36,502 nucleotides of DNA from an uncultured Chlorobiaceae bacterium (GCA_903851385.1 CAINOC010000019.1:1-36502), one strand, 5' to 3'. Positions 17,646 through 26,881 are shown, counted from the stretch's first letter. Made by a program: numbers and translations. The notes: generated by a model from the letters alone, not told the origin.

Positions 17646-20132
17646 TTAGTGCTCGTCGACCTTGATTCTCATGGAGAAGAATGAGCGATGAACAAAAACC
17701 AGTGAAAGGGCAAAGAAGATTGCTGCCAGAGAGAGAGCAAGCTGAGCGGGAAGTTCGATAGCAAGTTCGATGGCAAGAAGACCAAAGAGCGTGGTGAACT
17801 TGATGATCGGGTTCAAGGCAACCGAAGAGGTATCCTTGAAAGGATCGCCGACTGTATCGCCAACAATTGAGGCATCATGAAGCGGTGTGCCTTTGGCATT
17901 GAGCTCAGTTTCAACAATCTTCTTGGCGTTATCCCATGCACCACCGGCATTGGCCATAAAAATAGCCTGGTAGAGACCGAAAAGCGCAATGGAGATCAGA
18001 TAGCCAATAAAGAAGAATGAATCGAGACAGGCGAAAGCCAGTGTTGTAAAGAATACGGTAAGAAAGAGGTTGATCATACCTTTCTGGGCAAACTTGGTAC
18101 AGATTTCAACAACCTTCTTACTGTCCTCGATGGAGGCTTTTTCAACGGAACTATCAAGGTTGATGTTGTTCTTGATGAATTCCACTGCGTAGTAGGCTCC
18201 CGTTGTGACGGCATTCATTGAGGCACCGGTGAACCAGTAGATGATTGCACCGCCCATCATGAGGCCAAGGAGGAACGGAGGCGAAAGGATTGAGAGCTTT
18301 GCAATTGCACCTGTATCGGCGAGACCGTTGGTCAGAATCATGATAATCGAGAAGATCATCGTGGTAGAACCGACCACCGCAGTACCGATAAGCACTGGTT
18401 TTGCAGTTGCCTTGAAGGTGTTGCCTGCGCCGTCGTTGGCTTCGAGGTACCTTTTGGCATTGTTAAAGTCAGGCTGGAAACCAAACTCGCTCTGGATCTG
18501 CTGCTTGATGTTTGGAATCGTTTCGATAAGGGATAGCTCATAGACTGACTGAGCATTGTCGGTAACCGGTCCATAGGAGTCAACTGCAATGGTAACAGGC
18601 CCCATGCTGAGGAATCCGAAAGCGACGAGACCGAAAGCAAAGACCGAAGGTGCAAGCATGATCACCTTACTGAGACCGACAGTAAGAAGCCCTTGCGAAG
18701 CAATCAGTTCAGGAGTCAACCCGAGAGTTGCTATGCCAAGAGTACTGAGGCCGTAGGCTGCTCCCATCAAACTGACAATGGCAAGGCCCATCCAGTAGGC
18801 GCTGAAATTACCGGCAACAAGACCTGCAAGAATGTTCAGGGCTGCGCCTCCCTCTTTAGAGCATTGAACGACGTTACGGACATGGGCGCACTCTGTGGAG
18901 GTAAAGCGATTCACAAGTTCAGGAATAAGTGCACCGGCAATCGTTCCGCAGGTGATGATCGAAGCAAGCTTCCACCACATGGTGCCATCGCCTAGTGTTC
19001 TGATAAGATAGTAGGATGCTATGAAGGTAAGAATGATTGAGACAATCGAGGTAAGCCAGACAAGAGTGATCAGAGGCTTTTCGAAGTTCATCTCAGCAGC
19101 ATTGCTGTACTTCATTTTGGCTAGGGCAGCATTGGTCCAGTAGGAGAAGGCACTGGCAAGAATCATCACAAGGCGCATGGCGAAGATCCAGACAAGCAGC
19201 ATGATCTGCACTTCGGGTGCCTTGATGGCAAGAAGGATGAAGGAGATAAGTGCTACACCGGTAACACCGTAGGTTTCAAAACCGTCAGCGGTAGGACCGA
19301 CTGAGTCACCTGCATTGTCGCCGGCACAGTCGGCAATAACACCTGGGTTACGGGCGTCGTCTTCCTTGATTTTGAAAACGATCTTCATGAGATCGGAACC
19401 GATGTCGGCTATCTTTGTAAAGATACCACCGGCTATACGGAGAACAGAAGCACCGAGAGATTCACCGATAGCAAAGCCGATAAAGCATGGTCCAGCAAAA
19501 TCGCGAGGTACAAAGAGAAGGATGCAGAGCATGACGAAGAGCTCGATGCTGATGAGCAGCATACCGATACTCATTCCGGCTCTGAGGGGAATTTCGTAGG
19601 TTGGAAACGGTTTTCCTCCGAGGCTTGCGAATGCCGTCCTTGAGTTGGCAAAGGTGTTGATCCTCATGCCGAACCAGGCAACGATATAACTTCCGAGAAT
19701 ACCGATAAGACTGGCTACAAGAATGAAAATAACCTTGATCGCAGGAAGGTGCCGAAGCCAGCCGAAATAGGCGACAATAATGGCTCCGATAAGAACCCAG
19801 AGTATAAGAATGAATTTACCCTGAGTGATCAGGTAGGTTTTGCAGGTTGCATAGATCAGTTCGCTGATCTCGCGCATGGCGCTGTGAACTGGAAGCTTGC
19901 GAATTCCGACATACTGTATGATACCGAAGACCATACCGAACAGGCAGACTACAAGACCCCACAGCAAAAGGGTATCACCAGGTATTCCTCCCAGGAAAAA
20001 GCCCTTGTGTAAATCGGGCAACAACAAATCGGCTTCGCTTGCAAACGCATTTTGAGCCTGCAACACAATGCCGAGACCTCCCAGAATAGATACAATTCTG
20101 GATAACCATGTTACTTTTAACGATTTTTTCAT
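17646..20132 (-). CDS. hppA: Membrane-bound proton-translocating pyrophosphatase, divergent type
   Basis: 828 residues from the ATG at 20132 (GTG at 20147 is also in frame); most family members have roughly 650-770. Core signatures are present: EDDARNPGVIADCAGDNAGD with the PPi/Mg-binding aspartates, GPTADGFETYG, and near the end GGAWDNAKK and GDTVGDPFKDTSS. It hydrolyses PPi and pumps cations outward, conserving energy from biosynthesis. The segment GNTFKATAK has Lys where K+-dependent enzymes have Ala, so K+ independence is expected. The N-terminus carries a signal-like stretch ending in AFASEA plus additional membrane segments. A divergent, Na+-regulated H+-pumping clade has been described from Chlorobium limicola; this gene may belong there (from memory, not checked). 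Confidence 0.93.
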   Translation of the reverse strand: MKKSLKVTWLSRIVSILGGLGIVLQAQNAFASEADLLLPDLHKGFFLGGIPGDTLLLWGLVVCLFGMVFGIIQYVGIRKLPVHSAMREISELIYATCKTYLITQGKFILILWVLIGAIIVAYFGWLRHLPAIKVIFILVASLIGILGSYIVAWFGMRINTFANSRTAFASLGGKPFPTYEIPLRAGMSIGMLLISIELFVMLCILLFVPRDFAGPCFIGFAIGESLGASVLRIAGGIFTKIADIGSDLMKIVFKIKEDDARNPGVIADCAGDNAGDSVGPTADGFETYGVTGVALISFILLAIKAPEVQIMLLVWIFAMRLVMILASAFSYWTNAALAKMKYSNAAEMNFEKPLITLVWLTSIVSIILTFIASYYLIRTLGDGTMWWKLASIITCGTIAGALIPELVNRFTSTECAHVRNVVQCSKEGGAALNILAGLVAGNFSAYWMGLAIVSLMGAAYGLSTLGIATLGLTPELIASQGLLTVGLSKVIMLAPSVFAFGLVAFGFLSMGPVTIAVDSYGPVTDNAQSVYELSLIETIPNIKQQIQSEFGFQPDFNNAKRYLEANDGAGNTFKATAKPVLIGTAVVGSTTMIFSIIMILTNGLADTGAIAKLSILSPPFLLGLMMGGAIIYWFTGASMNAVTTGAYYAVEFIKNNINLDSSVEKASIEDSKKVVEICTKFAQKGMINLFLTVFFTTLAFACLDSFFFIGYLISIALFGLYQAIFMANAGGAWDNAKKIVETELNAKGTPLHDASIVGDTVGDPFKDTSSVALNPIIKFTTLFGLLAIELAIELPAQLALSLAAIFFALSLVFVHRSFFSMRIKVDEH

Positions 20133-20441
20133 TGCTTTTTTTTTCACTGTTTTTCTTTGCTCAAGAAAAAAATGTTGTCAGCTAAATCATAACAAGAAAC
20201 AATCCTGTTGAAAACAGGAAGCTGTAATTTGCAACTTTTTTAAGGAATCTCAATACCTTTTTGTAGAAGTTCTTATGGGATTCACCCTGTTACAATAGTC
20301 AAATGATGCCATCTGCTTTTTCATGAGCAACATGAATGTTTTTTTACAGATTTTGCTGTACCGAGACTATATTCATGGCGGTTATCTTTACTCCCTTTTG
20401 AATAAAAACCGGTAGAATAACCGGGATTTAGTGTTTGTGTT

Positions 20442-21014
20442 ATGAAACTTATTGTCGGTCTTGGAAATCCTGAATCCCAGTATAATGGTACACGGCACAA
20501 TATCGGGTTTGATGTTGTTGACGAAATTGCGGCCTCTTTCGGGGCAGGATTCAGCCGTGGGAAAGGAAAATACCTGAGTGCGAAATTTGTCCATAGAAGG
20601 GAGCCGGTCATCCTTGTAAAACCCTTGACCTATATGAACCTTTCAGGTCATGCGGTGGTAGCTGCCATGAATTTCTATAAGATCGAGCGGAATGATATCC
20701 TTGTGATTTGTGATGATCTGAACCTCCCTTCGGGCTCAATACGCATACGCGCAAAAGGATCGGCGGGCGGACAAAATGGCCTGAAACACATTATTGAGTC
20801 TCTTGGAAGCGAAGAGTTTGCGCGGATGAGGATAGGTATAAGGCTTGAAGAGCAGCCTTTGAGCTCTTTTTCATCGTTTGTACTCGGAAAGTTCAGCGAG
20901 GATGAACGGGTGGTAATGAATAAGATACTCCCTGTCTGCAAAGATGCTGCGCTTGATTTTGCAATCAACGGCATCGGGCACGCCATGAACAACTACAACA
21001 AGCCTGCGCTTTAA
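20442..21014 (+). CDS. pth: Peptidyl-tRNA hydrolase
   Basis: 190 residues, the normal size. N-terminal MKLIVGLGNPESQYNGTRHN contains the conserved asparagine and the catalytic histidine H19; later motifs are KPLTYMNLSG, ICDDLNLPSGSIRIR and GSAGGQNGLKHII. It recycles tRNA from prematurely released peptidyl-tRNAs in the cytoplasm. The 3' end overlaps the convergent alpha/beta hydrolase gene by 4 bp. It is transcribed divergently from the pyrophosphatase, with a 294-bp spacer (20148-20441) in which I see no other gene. Confidence 0.97.
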   Translation: MKLIVGLGNPESQYNGTRHNIGFDVVDEIAASFGAGFSRGKGKYLSAKFVHRREPVILVKPLTYMNLSGHAVVAAMNFYKIERNDILVICDDLNLPSGSIRIRAKGSAGGQNGLKHIIESLGSEEFARMRIGIRLEEQPLSSFSSFVLGKFSEDERVVMNKILPVCKDAALDFAINGIGHAMNNYNKPAL

Positions 21015-21841
21015 CAGGCAGCCAGCTTGATTGCTGATGTTTCAGGTGAATCACCTGCAGACATTTTTTTCAAAAAGGAGATCGCTCGGGTATTGAATTC
21101 CCTCGGTTGATCGACATTGCAGACGTGGCCGGAATTGACGATGACCTCCAGCCAGGAGTTAGTGTGGCGTGTAATGATATAGCGGACAGCGGGTAGAAAC
21201 ATGTGGTCTTCTTCACCCATAAGATAGAGCGTAGGAATGGCTGTATCTTTTTCTTCAAAGTATTTTAAAAGCGGGGTTATCTCATAGGTGAGACGGAACC
21301 AGCGCATGAACTCTTTCTGTGCGACTTTTTTGGCTTCGTTGACAAAGAGGAGTCGTGACTTTTTATGCCGTTCACTTGGCATGATAATCCAGGCAAAAAA
21401 ACTGTACAGCCACATGTAGGGAACAACCCTTTTGAACATGTTGCCAAGGGTGACAAGAACCTTTGCCCTGATGTTAAGCCTTATGATGGCTCCACCCATA
21501 ACCATTGAGCTGACCCTTTCCGGCGCAATTTCGCTCAGGTTGCGGATAAGAATGGTTCCAAGTGAAATACCGATGAAATGGGCTTTCTGGATGTTGAGGG
21601 AGTCAAGCACTTCGATAATATCACGGGTGATATCCTCGAAATCGTAATGACGGTCCTCCTTGTGAGCTGCTAAGGCTTTTGACTTTCCATGACCTCTCAA
21701 ATCAACAAGCAGAACATTGAAATGCCTGATGAACTCCTTGATCTGCAAAAACCAGATTGAGGAACTGCCGCCAGCGCCGTGAACAAAAACGACCCAAGGG
21801 GCGGTGGAGTCATCCAACTCGTATGTCTTGTAATGAAGCAT
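21011..21841 (-). CDS. Alpha/beta-fold hydrolase
   Basis: 276 residues. Typical order of the alpha/beta hydrolase fold: oxyanion-hole motif VFVHGAGG, DLRGHGKS, nucleophile elbow GISLG with S93, acid residue in GEEDHMF (D212), and H239 in NSGHVCN. Between strands 6 and 7 there is a helical lid (residues 125-190). It probably cleaves an ester, lactone or similar bond; the substrate cannot be read from sequence. No signal peptide. It converges on pth with overlapping stop codons. Confidence 0.9.
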   Translation of the reverse strand: MLHYKTYELDDSTAPWVVFVHGAGGSSSIWFLQIKEFIRHFNVLLVDLRGHGKSKALAAHKEDRHYDFEDITRDIIEVLDSLNIQKAHFIGISLGTILIRNLSEIAPERVSSMVMGGAIIRLNIRAKVLVTLGNMFKRVVPYMWLYSFFAWIIMPSERHKKSRLLFVNEAKKVAQKEFMRWFRLTYEITPLLKYFEEKDTAIPTLYLMGEEDHMFLPAVRYIITRHTNSWLEVIVNSGHVCNVDQPREFNTRAISFLKKMSAGDSPETSAIKLAAC

Positions 21842-21905
21842 GGAAAACCGCAGTTATAAACATTTAAGCTCTTAAGTAAACAAAACCTCAGTAAAAAACA
21901 AAAAG

Positions 21906-22448
21906 TTACACCTCTTTCTGAAAAACTCTGACCATCTCAAACAGGGCAATTCCAGCTGCGACTGCAACATTGAGTGAATGTTTGGTACCGAACTGCGGGA
22001 TTTCAAGCACCTCATCACACAGTGCGAGCAGTTCGTTTTCAAGACCTTCCACTTCGTTACCTACGACAAGACAGAGCGGAAAAACACCGTGATCCAGCGA
22101 AGTATAAGGGCGACTGCCTTCAGTAATTTCAAGTGCAAAGATTCGGAGTCCCGATTTTTTCATTGCTGAAAGTGCCTCAAGAGGATCGGCATGATACTCC
22201 CACAGAACAGTTTCCTGAGCTCCAAGTGCAGTTTTATCAATTTCTTTTCTCGGTGGAGTCGCGGTATAGCCTGAAAGAATAATTTTTTCAATTCCTGCTG
22301 CATCAGCAGTGCGAAACATTGATCCGACATTCCACATGCTTCGGATATTATGGAGCATAAGAACCACAGGGTGCTTCGGAACTTCGGCATATTGCTGCGC
22401 TGTGAGGCGGCTCATTTCTCTGCCATGCAGCTTTCTGAATTCGGGCAT
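21906..22448 (-). CDS. TrmH/SpoU-family RNA 2'-O-methyltransferase
   Basis: 180 residues. All three SPOUT motifs are visible: NVGSMFRTADAAG (40-52, with R46), LVVGNEVEGL (127-136), and IPQFGTKHSLNVAVAAGIAL (150-169, S158/N160). It transfers a methyl group from SAM to a ribose 2'-OH of tRNA or rRNA; the target is not identifiable here. It has no extra N-terminal RNA-binding domain. The gene starts 2 bp after the hisC stop, so both are on one message. Confidence 0.9.
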   Translation of the reverse strand: MPEFRKLHGREMSRLTAQQYAEVPKHPVVLMLHNIRSMWNVGSMFRTADAAGIEKIILSGYTATPPRKEIDKTALGAQETVLWEYHADPLEALSAMKKSGLRIFALEITEGSRPYTSLDHGVFPLCLVVGNEVEGLENELLALCDEVLEIPQFGTKHSLNVAVAAGIALFEMVRVFQKEV

Positions 22449-22450
22449 GC

Positions 22451-23518
22451 TCAGATCGTCCGAAGTTTTTCAATGAGACGGCGGTTTTCTTCAACAATGC
22501 CGACATTGAATCGCAGACAGTTGTCCATAAGCTTGTAGCCGGAAACGTTTCTTACCAGAATTCCATCACTATGAAGGCTGTGGAAAACTGCTCTTGCATC
22601 TTTTACCCTGATAATCAAAAAATTGGTATCACTCTGGAAGGGTTCGATACCTTCAATTGCAAGCAGTTCACGATAAAGCTTATCCCTCTCATGGAGAATG
22701 AATGATACGGCATCGGTCACAAGGGAATAATTTGCCAGCACCCTGGTCAAGGTTATTTCGGCCAGCCGGCTGGAAGCAAAAGGAATTTTTGGTTTGGCAA
22801 GCTCAGCCATGAGCAGTGGATTGGCAATAGCGAAACCAATGCGTATACCTGCAAGAGCAAGGGCTTTGGACATGGTGCGAAGTACAACAAGATTCGGAAG
22901 CCCATCGATAAGCTCAAGAACAGAACGCTGGCGGGAAAACTCGATGTAGGCTTCGTCAACAAGCACGAGAGCTTCGCTGGATTCGGCAATCAGACGAACT
23001 TCATCAAAAGAGAGGGATTTACCGGTAGGATTGTTCGGTGTTGAAAGAACGATAAAATCAACCTGTTCGTCACGAGCGGCTTTAAGAATGGCATCAGTAT
23101 CGAAATCAAGACCGGGAAGCATGGGAACACTGACAATACGAGACTGAAGAAGAAGTGCTATTTTTTCGTAGAGCGAAAAGGATGGATCGGGAATCAGAAT
23201 TTTCCGGCCTGGACCGAGGCATGCAAGAAATATCGTATAGAGCATCTCATTTGAACCGTTGCTCATCATCACAGAATCAGCGGAAACTCCAAGAAAATCA
23301 GCGTAGGCCTTCATCCCTCTATATGGGAGAATATCAGGATAACGGTTCCATGGCTCTTTGATAAACTCATTGATAATCTCTTCCTTGAGCCACATCGGCA
23401 CATCAAACGGGCTTTCGTTCTGATTCAGTTTTATCTCGGCCTGCTGCCCGCCTTCGACCTTGTACGTCGCAATATTCTGCAGTGCAGGATTAAGAAAACT
23501 CTTGATATCTCTTTGCAT
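22451..23518 (-). CDS. hisC: Histidinol-phosphate aminotransferase
   Basis: 355 residues, a fold-type I PLP enzyme. Signatures: KLNQNESPFD (30-39), NGSNEML (87-93), STPNNPTGK (159-167), VDEAYIEFS with D188 and Y191, and the Schiff-base lysine K218 in RTMSKALALAGIRIGFA. It converts imidazole-acetol phosphate to histidinol phosphate with glutamate in histidine biosynthesis; such enzymes often also act on aromatic precursors. It lies apart from other his genes, coupled to a TrmH-type methylase. Confidence 0.93.
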   Translation of the reverse strand: MQRDIKSFLNPALQNIATYKVEGGQQAEIKLNQNESPFDVPMWLKEEIINEFIKEPWNRYPDILPYRGMKAYADFLGVSADSVMMSNGSNEMLYTIFLACLGPGRKILIPDPSFSLYEKIALLLQSRIVSVPMLPGLDFDTDAILKAARDEQVDFIVLSTPNNPTGKSLSFDEVRLIAESSEALVLVDEAYIEFSRQRSVLELIDGLPNLVVLRTMSKALALAGIRIGFAIANPLLMAELAKPKIPFASSRLAEITLTRVLANYSLVTDAVSFILHERDKLYRELLAIEGIEPFQSDTNFLIIRVKDARAVFHSLHSDGILVRNVSGYKLMDNCLRFNVGIVEENRRLIEKLRTI

Positions 23519-23696
23519 GATAAAGCTCTGTTTGCTAGCTGTAAATATTTTATCCCGGATAGGAGAAGCCCTTAATGGCAGTGAACATGTTTAAAAAAAC
23601 ATCTTTTTCATACAATTCATGAAAAAAATCTGGACAATCTGCTTTTTTTTTATAAATTGAATCAGGACAAAATTTATCCAATATAAGGGGGAGATT

Positions 23697-24119
23697 ATGA
23701 CACACATCAAGAAAACACCCGTTGATCTTCTGGACGATATATACAGTCTTGCATACTGGATGACTGGCAATGAGAGTGTATCAAGTGAACTTGTCAATAA
23801 AACCTATCTTTATGCTAACACAACAACGAGAGAGAGTGATTTGCTTAAAACTTTCAGGACGTGCTATGTGGACCAGTTTGGCCAGAACACAGACTTCTGT
23901 ATCAGCGGCAAGCCCTGTAAAAATCACTTTCAGTTGATTGATTCGTTGAGACAGTGGGCTGCCGATATCAAACTGTCAGTTCTTTTGAGTGAAATATCGG
24001 GGCTTAAACATAGCCAGATATCTGCGATTGTCGGCAAACCGGTTGACACTGTCAGATTGTGGCTGTATTGGGGACGGAAACTGCTGGCCAACGATGGCCT
24101 GCTTCAGGCAACTGCCTGA
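23697..24119 (+). CDS. ECF sigma-factor-like small protein
   Basis: 140 residues, preceded by a strong AGGGGGAG ribosome site. Residues 10-40 (DLLDDIYSLAYWMTGNESVSSELVNKTYL) resemble sigma region 2.1-2.2 of ECF factors, where a helix around the LTGN phrase precedes the E-LV--T-L helix. Residues 95-130 (LLSEISGLKHSQISAIVGKPVDTVRLWLYWGRKLL) resemble the region 4 helix-turn-helix. The middle part is short and cysteine-containing (C56, C68, C74), and region 2 lacks a clear promoter-melting segment. It may be a reduced sigma factor or a sigma-derived regulator. A terminator follows immediately, so it is monocistronic. No anti-sigma gene is adjacent. Confidence 0.55.
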   Translation: MTHIKKTPVDLLDDIYSLAYWMTGNESVSSELVNKTYLYANTTTRESDLLKTFRTCYVDQFGQNTDFCISGKPCKNHFQLIDSLRQWAADIKLSVLLSEISGLKHSQISAIVGKPVDTVRLWLYWGRKLLANDGLLQATA

Positions 24120-24131
24120 CCTCTTTATGTG

Positions 24132-24168
24132 AAAGGCCGCTTTAATTTCAGGCGGCCTTTTGTTTTTA
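24132..24168 (+). terminator. Rho-independent terminator after the sigma-like gene
   Basis: Stem AAAGGCCGC (24132-24140) pairs exactly with GCGGCCTTT (24152-24160) over an 11-base loop and runs into a T-rich tract. It starts 13 bases after the stop codon and precedes the hldD start. Confidence 0.9.
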
Positions 24169-24221
24169 TACCCGCCTCTTTATATTCGATGGTACCTGCT
24201 TTAAACTATACCTTTTTCCAC

Positions 24222-25223
24222 ATGATCATTATCACCGGCGGCGCCGGGTTTATCGGCAGTGCCATGCTTCTGGAACTCAACCGTAAGGGTGAAGAGAATA
24301 TCATTATTGTTGATGATCTCGGGTCGACAACCACCGCAAAATGGCGCAATCTTTCAGGACTTAATTTTACTGATTTTATTCCGAAGGATCTTTTTCCTGA
24401 TCTGCTCGACCGAAACGCACTGAAGGGTATTTCTGCTATTATTCACATGGGGGCGAACAGTGCAACAACGGAAACTGATGCTGATCATCTGCTCACCAAT
24501 AATTTCGGCTACTCAAAAAAAATCGCCGCGTTCTCTGCGGCACATGATGTAAGGCTTCTTTATGCATCAAGCGCTGCAACCTACGGTGACGGACAAAGTG
24601 GTTACAATGATGAGATTGAAGGTCTGAATGTGCTCCGTCCCCTCAATATGTATGGGTACTCCAAGCATCTTTTTGACCTCTGGGCACTGAAGAATCATAT
24701 TCTTGACAAAGCGGTCGGGCTGAAATTCTTTAATGTCTATGGTCCAAATGAGTACCATAAGGGAGATATGAGCAGTGTGGTCTATAAAGCGTTTCATCAG
24801 ATACTCGAAAAAGGATCGTTGAATCTCTTTAAGTCGCACAGACCAGACTACAGTGACGGCGAACAGTTGAGAGATTTTATCTACGTCAAAGACTGTACAG
24901 GGATAATGGCCTGGATGCTTGAAAACCCTTCAGTAGCGGGAATCTTCAATGTCGGAACAGGGACGGCAAGAAGCTTTAAAGACCTTGCTACGGCAACATT
25001 CTCTGCTTTAGGCCGTGATCCCGCTATCAGCTACATTCCCATGCCGGAAACCTTGCGTGACAAATATCAGTATTACACCTGTGCGGATATGACAAAGCTT
25101 CGTGCGGCAGGATTCACTGACGATTTCACCTCTATTGAAGCTGGCATAAAAGAGTATGTGCAGCACTACCTCTCCGATTCCAATCCGTATCTTGATATTG
25201 TTCGAGCTCCCTATAATGCTTAA
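24222..25223 (+). CDS. hldD: ADP-L-glycero-D-manno-heptose 6-epimerase
   Basis: 333 residues, extended-SDR fold. NAD(P)-binding GGAGFIG (6-12), a substrate loop IIHMGANSATTETD (73-86), S116/S117 and the active-site Y144-x-x-x-K148 in MYGYSKHLFD, then LKFFNVYGPNEYHKGDMSSV. The combination GANSATTE and YGPNEYHKG is characteristic of HldD/RfaD. It epimerises ADP-heptose for the LPS inner core. The ATG at 24222 begins directly with the Rossmann strand; the longer GTG frame from 24129 would lie inside a terminator and is rejected. The phoH gene starts 11 bp after its stop. Confidence 0.93.
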   Translation: MIIITGGAGFIGSAMLLELNRKGEENIIIVDDLGSTTTAKWRNLSGLNFTDFIPKDLFPDLLDRNALKGISAIIHMGANSATTETDADHLLTNNFGYSKKIAAFSAAHDVRLLYASSAATYGDGQSGYNDEIEGLNVLRPLNMYGYSKHLFDLWALKNHILDKAVGLKFFNVYGPNEYHKGDMSSVVYKAFHQILEKGSLNLFKSHRPDYSDGEQLRDFIYVKDCTGIMAWMLENPSVAGIFNVGTGTARSFKDLATATFSALGRDPAISYIPMPETLRDKYQYYTCADMTKLRAAGFTDDFTSIEAGIKEYVQHYLSDSNPYLDIVRAPYNA

Positions 25224-25234
25224 CAACTTCTATT

Positions 25235-26194
25235 TTGACCACAGAAAAAATAATCGACATTCAGGGCATTGAGCCTGTCATTCTTTTTGGCCCTTACGAC
25301 TCTCTCCTTAAAAAAATTAAAAATGAGTTTTCAGAGATGCAGATAACTGCTCGTGGAACTCAGATCACCCTCCGGGGAAGTAGAGATGGTGTGGCACTCC
25401 TTGAACAGATATTCAGTGAGATGATCCTCCTTGCCAACAGGCACGGTGAAGTGCTTGACTCTGACCTGAATGCGCTTATCAATCTTGCCCTCTCCCCTTC
25501 CCCAAGACCGGCAGCACCTCCTATGGGTGATGAGGATATAATAGTCACTTCGCCGGATTATACTGTAAGAGCCAAAACAAACGGTCAACGGCGAATGGTG
25601 GCTGAAGCGAAAAATAACGATATCGTGTTTGCCATCGGCCCGGCAGGTACAGGTAAAACCTATACAGCCGTTGCCATAGCGGTTGCGGCATGGAAAGCAA
25701 AAAGAGTCAAGCGGATCGTTCTTGCAAGACCGGCAGTGGAGGCTGGTGAAAGCCTTGGGTTTTTACCAGGCGATCTGGCTCAGAAAATAGATCCTTATCT
25801 TCGTCCATTGTATGACGCATTGCAGGACATGCTGACTGCTGAAAAGCTGAAACTCCTGACGGAGCAGCGCGTTATCGAGATTGTCCCTCTCGCCTATATG
25901 AGGGGAAGAACAATGAATAATGCTTTTATTATTCTCGATGAAGCCCAGAACGCCTCAAACAAGCAGATGAAAATGTGCCTGACAAGATTGGGAGTCAATT
26001 CGAAAGCGATTATTACCGGCGATGTCACCCAGATTGACCTTCCAAAGGATCTCGATTCAGGACTTACTAATTCTCCGAAGATACTGCATGATATTAAGGG
26101 AATCAGCTTTGTTTATCTTGATAAAACTGACGTTGTCCGCCACAAGCTAGTCCGTGATATCATCAACGCATATGAAATCCATGAACAGGAATAA
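25235..26194 (+). CDS. phoH: PhoH-family ATPase
   Basis: 319 residues from a TTG start. The N-terminal 110 residues include a KH-like module (EFSEMQITARGTQITLRG) and then the PhoH P-loop domain: Walker A GPAGTGKT (135-142), ARPAVEAGESLGFLPGD, and Walker B FIILDEAQNA (D235, E236), followed by RLGVNSKAIITGDVTQIDLP. PhoH proteins bind ATP and are linked to RNA metabolism; the exact activity is unsettled. It lies right after hldD, probably on the same message, and the ferredoxin genes follow. Confidence 0.93.
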   Translation: MTTEKIIDIQGIEPVILFGPYDSLLKKIKNEFSEMQITARGTQITLRGSRDGVALLEQIFSEMILLANRHGEVLDSDLNALINLALSPSPRPAAPPMGDEDIIVTSPDYTVRAKTNGQRRMVAEAKNNDIVFAIGPAGTGKTYTAVAIAVAAWKAKRVKRIVLARPAVEAGESLGFLPGDLAQKIDPYLRPLYDALQDMLTAEKLKLLTEQRVIEIVPLAYMRGRTMNNAFIILDEAQNASNKQMKMCLTRLGVNSKAIITGDVTQIDLPKDLDSGLTNSPKILHDIKGISFVYLDKTDVVRHKLVRDIINAYEIHEQE

Positions 26195-26292
26195 AAATCA
26201 CGGGACATTTCTGTAAATTTGTGTTTGTGGAGAAGAGTTCAGATCAACACAGATCATCCATCATTTTCTTAGTTTTAATCAAGGGGAACAAA

Positions 26293-26481
26293 ATGGCACA
26301 TCGAATTCTTGATACCTGTACGTATTGCGGAGCTTGCGAACCTGAGTGTCCGGTCAGCGCAATTACAGCGGGCGAAGATTGTTATGTTATCGACGAAACG
26401 ACCTGTATTGACTGCATAGGGTTTCATGATGAAGCTGCGTGCGTTGCGGTCTGCCCGGTTGACTGCATCATCAAAGTCTGA
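26293..26481 (+). CDS. 2[4Fe-4S] ferredoxin, chlorobial type (first copy)
   Basis: 62 residues from the ATG at 26293, which has an AAGGGGAA ribosome site; a longer frame from 26221 lacks similarity. Two cluster motifs: C-T-Y-C-G-A-C-E-P-E-C-P and C-I-D-C-x8-C-V-A-V-C-P. The CX2CX8CX3C spacing of the second motif is typical of Chlorobium/Chromatium ferredoxins. It is a very low-potential electron carrier, in green sulfur bacteria reduced by the type I reaction centre and used by the reductive TCA cycle and nitrogenase. A close paralogue follows 211 bp downstream. Confidence 0.95.
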   Translation: MAHRILDTCTYCGACEPECPVSAITAGEDCYVIDETTCIDCIGFHDEAACVAVCPVDCIIKV

Positions 26482-26692
26482 TAATTCCGGTTTTGGTTTT
26501 GCGCTAAGGCATTAGAATCCCCTGGCTGGCAGATTTTGAGCTGGCCCCGCTTCAACACAATGCTTTTCGGCTTAAAATAAAGCCTTGGAGTGTATAACGT
26601 TTTTTTTGAGCTAAAAAAAAATCTTATATTAGTCGAAATTCACCCGAATCGTTCTTTCCTTTTTTTTACAACTATTAAGCTAGGAAATTAAT

Positions 26693-26881
26693 ATGGCACT
26701 CTACATTACTGAAGAATGTACTTACTGCGGAGCCTGTGAACCAGATTGTCCAGTCAATGCGATTTCTGCCGGCGATGATGTTTATATCATCGATGCTGCA
26801 GCCTGCACCGAGTGCGTAGGATACTCTGACTCGCCAGCCTGCTCTGCAGTCTGCCCTGCAGAGTGCATTGTTCAGGGTTAA
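26693..26881 (+). CDS. 2[4Fe-4S] ferredoxin, chlorobial type (second copy)
   Basis: 62 residues, start MALYITEECTYCGACEPDCP, closely like the characterised Chlorobium ferredoxins. Two CX2CX2CX3C / CX2CX8CX3C clusters as in the first copy, but the second half differs (CTECVGYSDSPACSAVC) and the protein is more acidic. The 211-bp spacer before it and its own upstream AT-rich region suggest an independent promoter, so the two could be expressed differently. A strong bidirectional terminator follows. Confidence 0.96.
   Translation: MALYITEECTYCGACEPDCPVNAISAGDDVYIIDAAACTECVGYSDSPACSAVCPAECIVQG

Noticed and set aside
24129-24221. Longer GTG start for hldD
   Set aside because: The extension lies inside the terminator of the preceding gene, and HldD proteins begin directly at the Rossmann strand as the ATG at 24222 does.
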